The notes under the pieces: model-generated
What the model was told of the DNA's origin: nothing
The model's input: only the letters and a program-made list of their open reading frames with translations
Databases searched by the model: none
Assembly (NCBI RefSeq): GCF_003386235.1
Contig: NZ_QRDZ01000012.1
Span: forward strand, 62,001-126,000
DNA from: Cohnella phaseoli
Lineage (GTDB): Bacteria; Bacillota; Bacilli; Paenibacillales; Paenibacillaceae
Direction: 5' to 3'
Length of the DNA stretch: 64,000 bases
Shown: positions 53,192-61,983 of the stretch, one piece after another
Numbering within the stretch: position 1 is the first letter of the stretch
How the letters are laid out: every line of letters begins with the position of its first letter
Translations under genes and position numbers: made by a program

Positions 53192-55723
53192 ATGAAGCTT
53201 GGAAATAAGGTAACGCTATCGGCGCTTGCGGCTGTACTGGCCGTTACCTCTCTCGGAGGGGGAGCGCTCGGAGATAAGGGGTTTGCAGGAAAGGTAGGTT
53301 GGCTGCAAACGGCGAATGCCGAGGAGCCGCCGATCGGTGAACCTCCGGTTATAGAACTGCCGGGAACCGAGCCGCCGATCGTAGAGCCTCCGGAAACGGA
53401 GCCCCCAGTAGTCGAACCGCCGGAAACGGAGCCGCCGATCGTAGTGCCGCCGGAAACAGAGCCTCCAGTAGTCGAACCGCCGGAAACGGAGCCTCCCGAA
53501 GCGGAGTCCCCGGAGGCGGAATTGCCCGAAATAGAGTCGCCGATTGTCGTACAGCCGTACGACGATCAGGCGGAATGGGCACGCCTGTTGGCTTCGGGCA
53601 TTCTGGATCGCGTCAACGAATTGTTCGAAGCGCTTGCCGCCGGCGATCCCTCCGATTTCCAGGATGTGCTGAACCTGCGCAGCGAAATCGCCAGCCTCGG
53701 CGAATCCGACTACGAGCCGCTAATTGCCCCGATCTGGAGCAAAATCGCCGGCAAGCTTTCCGAAGGAGTCGACGGAGAGGCGGCGAAGGCCAATCTGCTC
53801 AAATGGGTGAAAGCGATCGCCTCCGCCCGTTACGATCCCGAGCTGTCGGAATTCAAGGCCATTCGCAGAGATCCGGAATTCATCGCGATGATCCGACTGA
53901 TCGAAACCGCCGGAGGCGGAGTGAACGTGACATTGCAGGATACGGCCGAGTTCCTGTTAGGTGACGGCGGAGCTCGCAAAGGCATTGAGGGTACGCTCGT
54001 CGACCTCACGTCCGGTTTGTCTACGATGGAATTGGCGCAATTGCTGGCGAGCCAGGAGAAATTGACGGAAGTGCTGATTCAGGCAACCGACATTGTGGTG
54101 AGGGATACGGACAACTACAAAGTCAGCCAATTGCTGAATAATCTCGGCATCACGTCGGGAGATATCGGGAACGTCGTTCGCGGGCTTCAGCGTAAGCTGC
54201 AGAAGGACGAGCCCGCCGTTCGCGCACTGTTGATCGCTTACATCCGCACGGTTGCGGAAGCGAACGTGCAGATCAGCGAGGACGGGCGCGAGCATCGATA
54301 CAGCTTGGCCGTACACGGAACGGAGATTCCTTCCTTCCTGCTTCGATGGGATAAGTTGTCGGGAGATCCCGAAGCAAACGTTACGCCGGAAGGCGTCGTT
54401 ACGATTCCGGGAGACGTCGAAAGCGCGTCTGCCGTCATTCAGGCCAGTCTCGTAAACCCTCTTAACGGGGCGACGAAGACGATCTTCAAGCTGCAGATTA
54501 CGCTGACGGCCAAACAAGCGGAAGGCGAGCAGTTCCCAATCGAAGCGTTCATCGCCAGGATGAGCCCTATTCGCGATGCTTTACTTGCGGGCGATCCTTC
54601 GGATGTTCGCGCCGTGCGTCATTTGCGCGACGAGCTTGCCGGCCTGGATGCCGCTTCGAATCTGAAGCTGATCGATCCAGTCTGGCGTCGCATCGCTCCC
54701 CGGCTTCCGGCGGACATCGACCAGGCGGCGCTTCGTCAACGTCTCTTCGAAGCGGTCAGAGCCGCAGGCGCGATCCATTACGATCCGCAGGCATCGGAAC
54801 TGCAGACCGTTCTATCCGATTCGAACTATCGCGCAGCCATGCTGACGATTGGAGAGGCTGCGGGAATCAAGCGGCTGACGATGGACGATTACCTGATCTT
54901 CTGGTTCGGAGACGGCGAAGGACGCGGAGGGGTCGAAGGGGAGATTCGCAATATCATCTCCGGAATGAAGCCTTCGGAGCTGGCGCGTCTTCTCGGCAGC
55001 TCGAATAGGCAAGAAACCGTTCGTAACCAAGCGATAGCCGCCGTATTGTCCAGAACGGAGGCTTATCCGTTAAGCGCCGCACTGACCGGACTTGGCGTTC
55101 GGTCGGACGATATCGGCTCCGCGATCGCAAGCTTCCGGAGTAAGCTGCGCTATGATGAGCTCGCCGCCGTCGCATGGACAGCCGCGACAATCCTGGCTGA
55201 AGCGGTGCCGACGGTCGACGTCGCTCCAAACGGAAGGCAGCATCAATACGGGCTGACGTTCCTGGGAGTTGAAATTCCGCCTTCCATTCTGAAATGGACC
55301 AAGGTGTCGGGAAGCAAGGACGTCAACGTGTCCGCAAGCGGCAAGGTCACGATTCCCAAAAAGATCGCGGAGGCAACCGCGGTCATACAAGCGGTATGGA
55401 CCAATAGCAGCATCCGCAGCGGAAAAGTATTGTTCCGGCAAGAAGTAACTCTGGTGAACGGAGACTACGTGAGGAAGGTCGATGACATCGTTAAAGAAAT
55501 GAAGGAGAAGCTGGGCGACATCGACAGAAGGCTTAAAGGCGCGGAAGGAGACGAGGAGAAGGTACAGCTTCTGCTGGAGACAATCCAGCTTAACAAAGAC
55601 ACCGTAAACGAGATTCGCGCCGCCGAAGCGCCGAAACGGGAAAAGGACAAGGCGATCGGCGAAACGCAAAAGCTGACGCTGAAAATGACAACGCGAATTG
55701 TCCAGAGCCTATTGGATTTGTAA
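53192..55723 (+). CDS. Exported protein with Pro-rich stalk and duplicated domain, function unknown
   Basis: 843 residues from ATG 53192 (GAGGTG upstream). A signal peptide probably ends at ANA (about residue 36). Residues ~40-110 are a Pro/Glu-rich stalk of 8-11-residue repeats (EPPETEPPVV type). Two related ~250-residue domains follow: each begins with an AGDPSD-containing helical segment (ALAAGDPSDFQDVLNLR and ALLAGDPSDVRAVRHLR), continues through (FL)LGDGGARKGIEG or FGDGEGRGGVEG, and ends in a beta-rich part (EHRYSLAVHGTEIPS / QHQYGLTFLGVEIPP). The last ~80 residues form a charged coiled coil. No anchor motif or known domain was found. Position after the polysaccharide genes suggests a matrix or surface role; this is inference. 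Confidence 0.75.
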   Translation: MKLGNKVTLSALAAVLAVTSLGGGALGDKGFAGKVGWLQTANAEEPPIGEPPVIELPGTEPPIVEPPETEPPVVEPPETEPPIVVPPETEPPVVEPPETEPPEAESPEAELPEIESPIVVQPYDDQAEWARLLASGILDRVNELFEALAAGDPSDFQDVLNLRSEIASLGESDYEPLIAPIWSKIAGKLSEGVDGEAAKANLLKWVKAIASARYDPELSEFKAIRRDPEFIAMIRLIETAGGGVNVTLQDTAEFLLGDGGARKGIEGTLVDLTSGLSTMELAQLLASQEKLTEVLIQATDIVVRDTDNYKVSQLLNNLGITSGDIGNVVRGLQRKLQKDEPAVRALLIAYIRTVAEANVQISEDGREHRYSLAVHGTEIPSFLLRWDKLSGDPEANVTPEGVVTIPGDVESASAVIQASLVNPLNGATKTIFKLQITLTAKQAEGEQFPIEAFIARMSPIRDALLAGDPSDVRAVRHLRDELAGLDAASNLKLIDPVWRRIAPRLPADIDQAALRQRLFEAVRAAGAIHYDPQASELQTVLSDSNYRAAMLTIGEAAGIKRLTMDDYLIFWFGDGEGRGGVEGEIRNIISGMKPSELARLLGSSNRQETVRNQAIAAVLSRTEAYPLSAALTGLGVRSDDIGSAIASFRSKLRYDELAAVAWTAATILAEAVPTVDVAPNGRQHQYGLTFLGVEIPPSILKWTKVSGSKDVNVSASGKVTIPKKIAEATAVIQAVWTNSSIRSGKVLFRQEVTLVNGDYVRKVDDIVKEMKEKLGDIDRRLKGAEGDEEKVQLLLETIQLNKDTVNEIRAAEAPKREKDKAIGETQKLTLKMTTRIVQSLLDL

Positions 55724-55730
55724 ACGACAA

Positions 55731-55765
55731 GGGGGCTGTCGCTTAGGGGGCAGCTCCTATTTTTC
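55731..55765 (+). terminator. Terminator-like stem-loop
   Basis: GGGGCTG (55732-55738) pairs with CAGCTCC (55751-55757, one G-U), followed by TATTTTT. It lies between the stalk protein and the next gene and could end the polysaccharide transcript. Confidence 0.65.
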
Positions 55766-55785
55766 GGAATAAGGCAGGGATTAAG

Positions 55786-56748
55786 ATGGGTAAAAAACGC
55801 TTGCGCCGAAGAAAACGGCGCGATTTTCCAAAGCCGGACGCCGCTATCGTCACGTTGTCGGCGGTGACATTTTTCCTTCTTCTTCTATGGGGAGGCTTGC
55901 ATATGCGGGAAGTTTCGGAGAGGAAGCTGGTAGCCGCTGCTGCCGAAAATCAAGAACAAGCGGGAGTGCTGCAAGAGTATAGCGGCTCTTCGCATTCTGC
56001 GCCGAACGTAAGGTATCCGGCCGAAACGGATGGCTCGTATTCACCGGAGGACGGACGGCCGTTAACGCCGAGCGCCGCTGACGGTTCAGCAGAGAGCGAC
56101 GGGGACCTAGATGAGAAGCCGGAACGACAAGCGATCCCGCAGCCGAATGTGCCCAACCGTTCCGAGTCCAAGGCTGGGGCAGGGGCGGGAGACGGTAAAT
56201 CAGCGGGATCCGGGCCGGACAGCGTTATTGACCCCGAAAAGTCGAACTCTGCGCTGACGGAACCCGAATCCCCGGTTTCGTCCGACACTGGGACGTCCGA
56301 AACAACAAGCGGTGTAGCGGAAAGCTCTCAACCGTCACAAAATCCGGAGGAGACGGGGAGATCCGGGACAGAGGGATATGCGCAGCCTTATGAGACTCCG
56401 ACAATCACGGACAATAATCGAATGCGAAATTATGAAGAGGAGATCAAGGAGGTACAAGCTCAATGCGCGAAAGAGATGAAAACGGTAATGGTCGGGGCGG
56501 AAAACGGCTGGCTGCAAGTGGACAAGAGGGATCCTTACGCGATTCAGACGTGGCAGACGAGCTTGACGAAGGAGATGGCGGCTGCGGAATCGGAATGCGA
56601 CAATCGGTTTCGGGATTTGACCCGGGACGCGGAGAAAGATTCCCAATCGCCGGAAGTCATCGAAGAGTGGAGGAGGGCCTTCAACGCCGCGAAGGAAGAA
56701 ATCAAAGCGGAGTCGAACGCCAAAGCGGCGAAATTAATTGGAGGGTGA
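55786..56748 (+). CDS. Single-pass membrane protein with disordered linker and coiled-coil end, function unknown
   Basis: 320 residues. A very basic N-terminus (KKRLRRRKRRDF) precedes one membrane helix (residues ~20-40, VTLSAVTFFLLLLWGGLHM), so the rest is outside the cell. Residues ~60-205 are Ser/Pro/Glu/Gly-rich and probably unfolded; the last ~110 residues (RNYEEEIKEVQAQCAKEMK to the end) are helical and charged. No family is recognised. ATG 55786 follows AAGGCAGGGATTAAG, a weak ribosome site. Its 3' end overlaps the convergent XRE gene by 15 bases. Confidence 0.7.
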   Translation: MGKKRLRRRKRRDFPKPDAAIVTLSAVTFFLLLLWGGLHMREVSERKLVAAAAENQEQAGVLQEYSGSSHSAPNVRYPAETDGSYSPEDGRPLTPSAADGSAESDGDLDEKPERQAIPQPNVPNRSESKAGAGAGDGKSAGSGPDSVIDPEKSNSALTEPESPVSSDTGTSETTSGVAESSQPSQNPEETGRSGTEGYAQPYETPTITDNNRMRNYEEEIKEVQAQCAKEMKTVMVGAENGWLQVDKRDPYAIQTWQTSLTKEMAAAESECDNRFRDLTRDAEKDSQSPEVIEEWRRAFNAAKEEIKAESNAKAAKLIGG

Positions 56749-57105
56749 ATCGTCTTTGTTCGCCAGCGCACGGTCGCGAATCATTCTTTCGAGCAGGCTG
56801 CGGATCAAATCGAGATCGCTCTTCTCCAGCGGAACTCCGTCCCAATGAAGCTGCTCAACATTCAAATATTCTTTTGCGTTATGGTTAAGCTCGGCAGGCG
56901 GCTCCGGATAATCGGTCAGCCCCAGAAGGTAATCCGCCGACGTGCGCAAGATCCTGGAAATCGTCTGTATGGATTCGATCGTAGGCTGCCGGTATCCGGA
57001 TTCGTACCCTGCGTAAGTGCTTTTGGCAACTCCAAGGCTATCGGCCACTTCCTGCATCGTCAGTTTTCGTTTTTTCCGCATCTGCTTCAACCGTTTGGCA
57101 AACAT
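56734..57105 (-). CDS. XRE-family helix-turn-helix regulator
   Basis: 123 residues on the minus strand, start at 57105 with AAGGGGGGG upstream. Residues ~4-60 are a Cro/C1-type domain: RLKQMRKKRKLTMQEVADSLGVAKSTYAGYESGYRQPTIE, split in the usual way, ending in LRTSADYLLGLTDYPE. The C-terminal ~55 residues are a variable helical tail (LEKSDLDLIRSLLERMI). It may respond to stress or control the neighbouring genes. An extended -10 on the minus strand (TGCTATAAT, reading down to 57197) lies upstream with an imperfect inverted repeat at 57202-57220 that could be its own operator. Confidence 0.93.
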   Translation of the reverse strand: MFAKRLKQMRKKRKLTMQEVADSLGVAKSTYAGYESGYRQPTIESIQTISRILRTSADYLLGLTDYPEPPAELNHNAKEYLNVEQLHWDGVPLEKSDLDLIRSLLERMIRDRALANKDDSPSN

Positions 57106-57196
57106 ATCCAGCCCCCCCCTTTCGAGTCCTCTCTACTTGTCGCATGGCAAAGCGAACGCAACGGATTTCGTCGTACTTCTCTAGAATGTACCCATA

Positions 57197-57220
57197 ATTA
57201 TAGCATGTTTACCATATGCT
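57197..57220 (-). promoter_or_regulatory. Promoter of the XRE gene with inverted repeat in the spacer
   Basis: On the minus strand TGCTATAAT is an extended -10. An imperfect inverted repeat with arms AGCAT/ATGCT at 57202-57220 fills the spacer region, a usual place for an autoregulatory site. The rest of the gap (57106-57405) has a GC hairpin GCTGCCG/CGGCAGC (57252-57271) followed by a short T-rich stretch, and a plus-strand extended -10 (TGTTAGTAT, ending at 57352) for the yigZ gene. Confidence 0.45.
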
Positions 57221-57405
57221 TTCATCCGCGGGATTCGTGCCGAAACGAGCCGCTGCCGGAAGGACGGCAGCCTCTTTTCCTTAGACAGCCGGCTCTCTAT
57301 TCCTATTCATACCTCTCCCAAGTTCCTTCGATTGCCGCGATATGTTAGTATGGAGTCAAAAAGAAGCCCGCTACAGGGTTTACGTTACGATAGTGAGGTT
57401 GACCC

Positions 57406-58041
57406 ATGCTCCCTAGATATTCAACCGTCAGACAATTCGGCTCAGACGAAATCGTTATCAAGAAATCTCGCTTTATCGGTTACGCCAAGCCGGCGAATAC
57501 CGAGGAGGAAGCGGTCGCTTTCATTGAAGAAATCAAGAAGAAACACTGGGACGCTACGCACAATTGCTCCGCCTACCGGATCGGGGAGCGCGACCAGTTC
57601 CAGAAGGCGTTGGACGACGGGGAGCCGAGCGGTACAGCGGGCAAGCCGATTCTGGAAGTCATCCGCAATCGCGGCCTGAAAAATGTCGTCGTGGTCGTGA
57701 CCCGTTACTTCGGCGGAATTATGCTGGGGGCAGGCGGCTTGGTGCGGGCGTATACGGACGGGGCGGTCGTCGGCATCGATGCGGCCGGTCCAATCGTCAA
57801 GGTGCTGCATCAGGAGGTTGTCGTCGATGTAGATTATACGTGGTACGGCAAGCTGGAAAACGAGCTTAGAGGCCGGGGGTTCCGGGTCGGCGAGGTTGCT
57901 TTTATGGATCGTGTGCGCGTCCCCTGCTATCCCGAGGCCGGAGAGGCGTCGGATCGCTTCCAAGCCTGGATCACCGACTTGACGCAGGGGCAGGCTGTCA
58001 TCGAAGCCGGGGAAGAGAGCTATTTCATCGAGGGCGAGTGA
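57406..58041 (+). CDS. yigZ: YigZ/IMPACT family protein
   Basis: 211 residues, ATG 57406 after AGTGAGGTTGACCC. IMPACT N-terminal domain: KKSRFIGYAKPANTEEEA, HWDATHNCSAYRIG, DDGEPSGTAGKPILEVI and VVVVVTRYFGGIMLGAGGLVRAY, followed by a ferredoxin-like C-terminal domain of the DUF1949 type. Members are widely conserved, may bind ribosomes or nucleic acid and regulate translation or proteolysis; the bacterial role is not settled. Single gene under its own promoter. Confidence 0.95.
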   Translation: MLPRYSTVRQFGSDEIVIKKSRFIGYAKPANTEEEAVAFIEEIKKKHWDATHNCSAYRIGERDQFQKALDDGEPSGTAGKPILEVIRNRGLKNVVVVVTRYFGGIMLGAGGLVRAYTDGAVVGIDAAGPIVKVLHQEVVVDVDYTWYGKLENELRGRGFRVGEVAFMDRVRVPCYPEAGEASDRFQAWITDLTQGQAVIEAGEESYFIEGE

Positions 58042-58061
58042 CGATTGTAGTTTTTTCATTT

Positions 58062-58505
58062 CAGTAGCAGCCCGGTAAGTCCGCCACGCGGTCTTATCCC
58101 CCGCCAACGACCCAGTAGCAGCCCGATAAGTCCGCCACGCGGTCTTATTCTCCGCCAACGACCCAGTAGCAGCCCGATAAGTCCGCCACGCGGTCTTATC
58201 CCCCGCCGATGACCAAGTAGCAGCCCGATAAGTCCGCCATGCGGTCTTATTCTCCGCCAACGACCCAGTAGCAGCCCGATAAGCCCGCCACGCGGTCTTA
58301 TTCTCCGCCAACGACCCAGTAGCAGCCCGATAAGTCCGCCACTCGGTCTTATCCCCCGCCGATGACCCAGTAGCAGCCCGATAAGTCCGCCACGCGGTCT
58401 TATTCCCCCGCCAACGATCCAGTAGCAACCCGATAAGCCCGCCACGCGGTCTTATTCTCCGCCGACGACCCAGTAGCAGCCCGATAAGTCCGCCACGCGG
58501 TCTTA
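58062..58505. repeat. Second tandem array of 51-bp units with hairpins, unrelated sequence
   Basis: Units start at 58062, 58113, 58164, 58215, 58266, 58317, 58368, 58420 and 58471 (the last partial). All are 51 bp except the seventh, which is 52 because of one extra C. Each contains GATAAG-T-CCGC-CAC-GCGG-T-CTTATC: a 6-bp and a 4-bp stem separated by a T-T mismatch, with a 3-base loop. The 52-bp unit breaks any reading frame, so coding is unlikely. The array fills the gap between yigZ and the convergent yjbQ gene. Its unit differs from that of the array at 26677, but period, copy number and hairpin plan agree. Confidence 0.9.
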
Positions 58506-58508
58506 ATT

Positions 58509-58910
58509 TTACCCGTTAACCAGCTTCACATAATACTCGCGCTGACGGGGGCCGTCGAATTCGCAGAAGTAGATGCCCTGCCAACGTCCGAGCAGCAGTC
58601 GTCCCCCGGAGACGATGACGGTCTGCGAAGTGCCGGTCGTGATTGCCTTCAGATGGGAAGCGGTGTTTCCTTCGGCATGGCGGTACTTCGGATGTTCCCA
58701 CGGGTACACCTCGTCCAACCTCATCAGCACGTCCCGTTTGACGTCGGGGTCGGCGTTCTCGTTAATGGCGATGCCGGCCGTCGTATGCGAGCAATAGACG
58801 ATAGCCAATCCGGCGGATACGCCTTGCTTGGCGACGGCTGCTGCGACCTGCCTCGTAATATCGATCATCTCGTCGCGACGCGATGTCGTCAACGTTTCCT
58901 TAATGAGCAT
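58509..58910 (-). CDS. YjbQ family protein (UPF0047, secondary thiamine-phosphate synthase type)
   Basis: 133 residues on the minus strand. The start at 58910 is set by a strong ribosome site AAGGAGGG (58917-58925); a longer frame to 59084 has none. Signature residues: VYCSHTTAGIAINENADPDV with His and Asn/Glu near 42-53, HPKYRHAEGNTASHLKA and GRWQGIYFCEFDGPR at the C-terminus. The family forms small trimers and can show weak thiamine-phosphate synthase activity; the real role is open. Single gene, convergent with yigZ through the repeat array. Confidence 0.94.
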   Translation of the reverse strand: MLIKETLTTSRRDEMIDITRQVAAAVAKQGVSAGLAIVYCSHTTAGIAINENADPDVKRDVLMRLDEVYPWEHPKYRHAEGNTASHLKAITTGTSQTVIVSGGRLLLGRWQGIYFCEFDGPRQREYYVKLVNG

Positions 58911-59058
58911 GATCAGCCCTCCTTTTTCCCGATTATAACATCTCTGCACGACAGCTTTAAAAGAGGTTTGCCGTTCTTTTTCAGTCGAACCAATAGAAGC
59001 GAGCCCACCGCATTCAGAAGGGATGGCTATGCCGCCTCCCTCCCGCCTTCCCGATTCC

Positions 59059-59074
59059 GAAAATCGAACTTTTT
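59059..59074. repeat. Short copy of the intergenic element found at 38943
   Basis: GAAAATCGAACTTTTT is identical to 38943-38958, in a gap (58911-59259) that otherwise holds the yjbQ ribosome site and the sulfate operon promoter. This suggests a dispersed intergenic sequence family, though 16 bases of A+T-rich identity is modest evidence. Confidence 0.35.
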
Positions 59075-59155
59075 GAACATACACCGCCCATAAGGATTTT
59101 GAATAAGTTACATTAGATTTTTTGATGAAATTGCCAATTGGACAGCTAATATGGA

Positions 59156-59216
59156 TTGACGAAATCAGCCTGTATCTGGTAAAGTAACAACAATACCTAC
59201 TAAGGTAATAGGAATT
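59156..59216 (+). promoter_or_regulatory. Promoter and possible sulfur-control operator of the sulfate operon
   Basis: TTGACG (59156-59161), an 18-base spacer and TAAAGT (59180-59185) form a moderate SigA promoter. Just downstream, CCTACTAAGGTAATAGGAATT (beginning about 59196) contains the imperfect inverted repeat CCTACTA/TAATAGG and ends in ATAGGAATT, similar to CymR-type sites that control cysteine and sulfur genes in Firmicutes. The operator assignment is from memory of that motif. Confidence 0.4.
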
Positions 59217-59259
59217 ATCTTATATACAGCTCTCAAAGCTCCGGGAGGTACACGTCAAC

Positions 59260-60075
59260 GTGAGTTCCATGCTGCAGGGCCGCTGGTGGAGCTGGGGATT
59301 TCGCAGCACCGTCATGCTTTATTTTATTGTGCTGATTATTTTTCCCATTATCGGGATTTACGGGCAATCGTTCTCGTCGGGGTGGGCGGCATTCGCCGAA
59401 AATATTACGGAGCCGCTGGCCTGGAAGGCCGTGCTGCTCACGGTTAAGCTGGCTCTGATCGCCACTGTCGTCAATATGCTTATCGGAACGATGTCGGCGT
59501 GGGTGCTTATTCGCTACCGGTTTCCGGGACGAAGATTGCTGAACAGTCTGGTCGATTTGCCGTTCGCGCTGCCGACAGCCGTAGCCGGTCTGATGATTCT
59601 GCTGCTGCTCGGACCGAACAGTCCAGTCGGAGCGTTGGCGGAGAAGCTGGGTTTTACAATTCTGTTCCATCAGCCGGCGATCGTCATCGCAATGGTGTTC
59701 GTCACCTTCCCGTTCGTGATCCGCGCGGTTCAGCCGCTGCTGGAGGAGATGGACGCATCGGAGGAGGAAGCCGCCTACACGCTGGGCGCGACGAAGGCGA
59801 CGACCTTCTGGCGGGTTATTCTGCCGAATATGCTGCCGGGCATTCTGAGCGGGGCGATGCTGGCGTTCTCCCGAGCGCTCGCGGAATTCGGCGCGGTCGT
59901 GCTCGTCGCCGGAAACATTCCGGGCAAGACGCTAATCGCGTCGGTCTATATTTTTGGAGAAATCGAGAGCGATAACGCAATCGGGGCGACGGCGGTCAGC
60001 GTACTGCTGCTCACGTTCTCCTTCCTGATTCTGTGGACGGTCAATTACGTCCAGATGAGGAGGAAGAACGGATGA
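59260..60075 (+). CDS. cysT: Sulfate/thiosulfate ABC transporter permease CysT
   Basis: 271 residues from GTG 59260, with GGGAGGT about 10 bases upstream (ATG 59269 is an alternative). Membrane helices from TVMLYFIVLIIFPIIGIYGQ onward; LVDLPFALPTAVAGLMILLLLGP is the CysT/CysU hallmark, and the EAA loop is EEAAYTLGATKATTFWRVILP. With CysW it forms the channel of a sulfate or thiosulfate importer. Ends with a 4-base overlap into cysW. Confidence 0.95.
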   Translation: MSSMLQGRWWSWGFRSTVMLYFIVLIIFPIIGIYGQSFSSGWAAFAENITEPLAWKAVLLTVKLALIATVVNMLIGTMSAWVLIRYRFPGRRLLNSLVDLPFALPTAVAGLMILLLLGPNSPVGALAEKLGFTILFHQPAIVIAMVFVTFPFVIRAVQPLLEEMDASEEEAAYTLGATKATTFWRVILPNMLPGILSGAMLAFSRALAEFGAVVLVAGNIPGKTLIASVYIFGEIESDNAIGATAVSVLLLTFSFLILWTVNYVQMRRKNG

Positions 60076-60869
60076 GAAGGCTATGGATCGGATTAACCGT
60101 TGCCGTATTCAGCTTCCTGTTGATCATTCCCGTAATCCGGATCGCCATGGGCGCGTTCGACGCGGGCTGGAGCGGCTTCGCCCAAGGGCTGGCCAGACCG
60201 GAGACGCTGCACGCCTTATATATGACGGGGCTAATCGTAGTAATCGTAACGGTCGTCAATACGTTGTTCGGCGTGATGCTGTCGCTCTATCTCGTTAGGG
60301 CAAGCTGGCTGGGCAAGCGTCTTAAGCAACTGCTGAACAGCATCGTCGACCTCCCCTTCGCGGTATCGCCGGTCATCGGAGGTTTGATGATCGTGCTGCT
60401 GCTCGGACCGGAGACGGCGCTCGGGGCGCTGTTCAATAAGGCGGGCGTAGACATTGTGTACGCGCTGCCCGGCATGATTATCGCGACGTTGTTCGTGACG
60501 TTTCCGCTAATTGTTCGGGAAGTGATGCCCGTGCTGCAGGAAATCGGCAGCGCTCAGGAGGAAGCGGCGGCTACGCTGGGAGCAAGTGCCTGGACGACGT
60601 TCTGGCGCGTCACCTGGCCTTCGATTCGCTGGTGCGTCGTCTATGGCGTCGTGCTGACGGTGGCTAGAGCTATGGGAGAATTCGGAGCGGTGCTCGTCGT
60701 GTCCGGCAACATTCTGTTCAAGACGCAGACGGCGACGACGCTGGTGTACCAGGATGTCGAGAACTTTAATCTTACCGCGGCGAACTCTATCGCATTGGTG
60801 CTGGCGGCGGGCTCCGTCACGCTGCTGCTGATGATGGAATGGGCCAAATCGAGAAGGGAAGTGCATTAA
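60072..60869 (+). CDS. cysW: Sulfate/thiosulfate ABC transporter permease CysW
   Basis: 265 residues from ATG 60072 (AGGAGGA upstream, in the cysT end). IVDLPFAVSPVIGGLMIVLLLGP and the EAA loop EEAAATLGASAWTTFWRVTWPSI identify the CysW partner; GEFGAVLVVSGNILFKTQT matches the family's C-terminal part. The gene is one base ahead of the ATPase start (60871), so translation is coupled. Confidence 0.95.
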   Translation: MRRLWIGLTVAVFSFLLIIPVIRIAMGAFDAGWSGFAQGLARPETLHALYMTGLIVVIVTVVNTLFGVMLSLYLVRASWLGKRLKQLLNSIVDLPFAVSPVIGGLMIVLLLGPETALGALFNKAGVDIVYALPGMIIATLFVTFPLIVREVMPVLQEIGSAQEEAAATLGASAWTTFWRVTWPSIRWCVVYGVVLTVARAMGEFGAVLVVSGNILFKTQTATTLVYQDVENFNLTAANSIALVLAAGSVTLLLMMEWAKSRREVH

Positions 60870-60870
60870 G

Positions 60871-61935
60871 ATGCATATCGAGGTTCGCGGATTAAACAAA
60901 AAATTCGGCGATTTCCAAGCGGTAACGGACGTTAACTTCGAGATCGAGAAAGGCCAGCTAATCGGCCTGCTGGGGCCTAGCGGCGGCGGGAAAACCTCGA
61001 TTCTGCGCATGCTGGCGGGCCTGGAAACGGTAGACGATGGCGATATTGTGTTCCACGGCAAACGGGTGAACGAGCTCCCTCCCCAAGAGAGGGGAATCGG
61101 CTTCGTCTTTCAGAACTATGCGCTGTTTAAGCATATGACGGTAGAGGAGAATATCGCATTCGGCCTGGAAGTGAAGAAGTGGACCAAGCCCAAAATTCAA
61201 GAGCGGGTCGCCGAGCTGGTCGAGCTGACCGGACTGAAAGGCTTCGAGAAGCGTTATCCGCACCAGTTGTCCGGAGGTCAGCGGCAGCGCGTCGCTTTCG
61301 CCCGAGCGCTTGCTCCGGAGCCGCAGCTGCTGCTGCTCGACGAGCCGTTCGCCGCGATCGACGCGAAAATCCGCCACGAGCTCCGTTCCTGGCTGCGCGA
61401 GATGATCGACCGTCTCGGCATTACCTCGATTTTCGTCACGCATGACCAGGACGAAGCGATCGAAGTGGCCGATCAGATTATGATTATCAACAAAGGGCGT
61501 CTGGAGCAGAAGGGCACCCCTTGGGAAATTTATAAAAATCCGCAGTCTCCGTTCGTGGCGGGCTTTATCGGCGAATCGACGATCGTCGAGGACGTCTCGT
61601 CGTTGCGCGGTTTCGGCGGAACCGGCGAGCTGTCCGGCACCAAAGCGCTCATCCGTCCGGAATATGTCGAGATCGGCAAAGCGTCCGATTTCGAGCTTCT
61701 GTCGGCGACGGAGAAAGGAACCGTCCGTCACATTCATTTCCGCGGGAGCGAATGGCTGGTGGAAGTCGAGATCGGCGCGACGAAGCTCGTCACCTACCGT
61801 TCGTTGGAGAAGGAAATTTTGCAGCCGGGCAACGAGGTTCGGGTGCTGATTCATAGAGCCTATTTGTTTAACGACACGGACAGCTGGGTGATGGAAAACA
61901 GGCTGAAGGAAGACCCGATGCCGGTTCATATTTAA
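60871..61935 (+). CDS. cysA: Sulfate/thiosulfate ABC transporter ATPase CysA
   Basis: 354 residues. Walker A GPSGGGKTS with Lys41 (a Gly in place of the usual second Ser), Q-loop VFQNYALFKHMTV, signature LSGGQRQRVAFARAL, Walker B LLLLDEPFAAIDAKIR, and switch His in VTHDQDEA. After residue ~235 there is a TOBE-like regulatory domain (IRPEYVEIG, IHFRGSEWLVEVEIG). It powers the CysT-CysW channel. Confidence 0.96.
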   Translation: MHIEVRGLNKKFGDFQAVTDVNFEIEKGQLIGLLGPSGGGKTSILRMLAGLETVDDGDIVFHGKRVNELPPQERGIGFVFQNYALFKHMTVEENIAFGLEVKKWTKPKIQERVAELVELTGLKGFEKRYPHQLSGGQRQRVAFARALAPEPQLLLLDEPFAAIDAKIRHELRSWLREMIDRLGITSIFVTHDQDEAIEVADQIMIINKGRLEQKGTPWEIYKNPQSPFVAGFIGESTIVEDVSSLRGFGGTGELSGTKALIRPEYVEIGKASDFELLSATEKGTVRHIHFRGSEWLVEVEIGATKLVTYRSLEKEILQPGNEVRVLIHRAYLFNDTDSWVMENRLKEDPMPVHI

Positions 61936-61983
61936 CGATCGCATGGTCAGGATGGGAGCCTGCGCAGGCACCGGGAGGTCGCG

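Noticed and set aside
57442..58445. Long minus-strand frames across the second repeat array and yigZ
   Set aside because: One repeat unit has 52 bp and breaks the frame; the remainder is the antisense of yigZ. Not coding.
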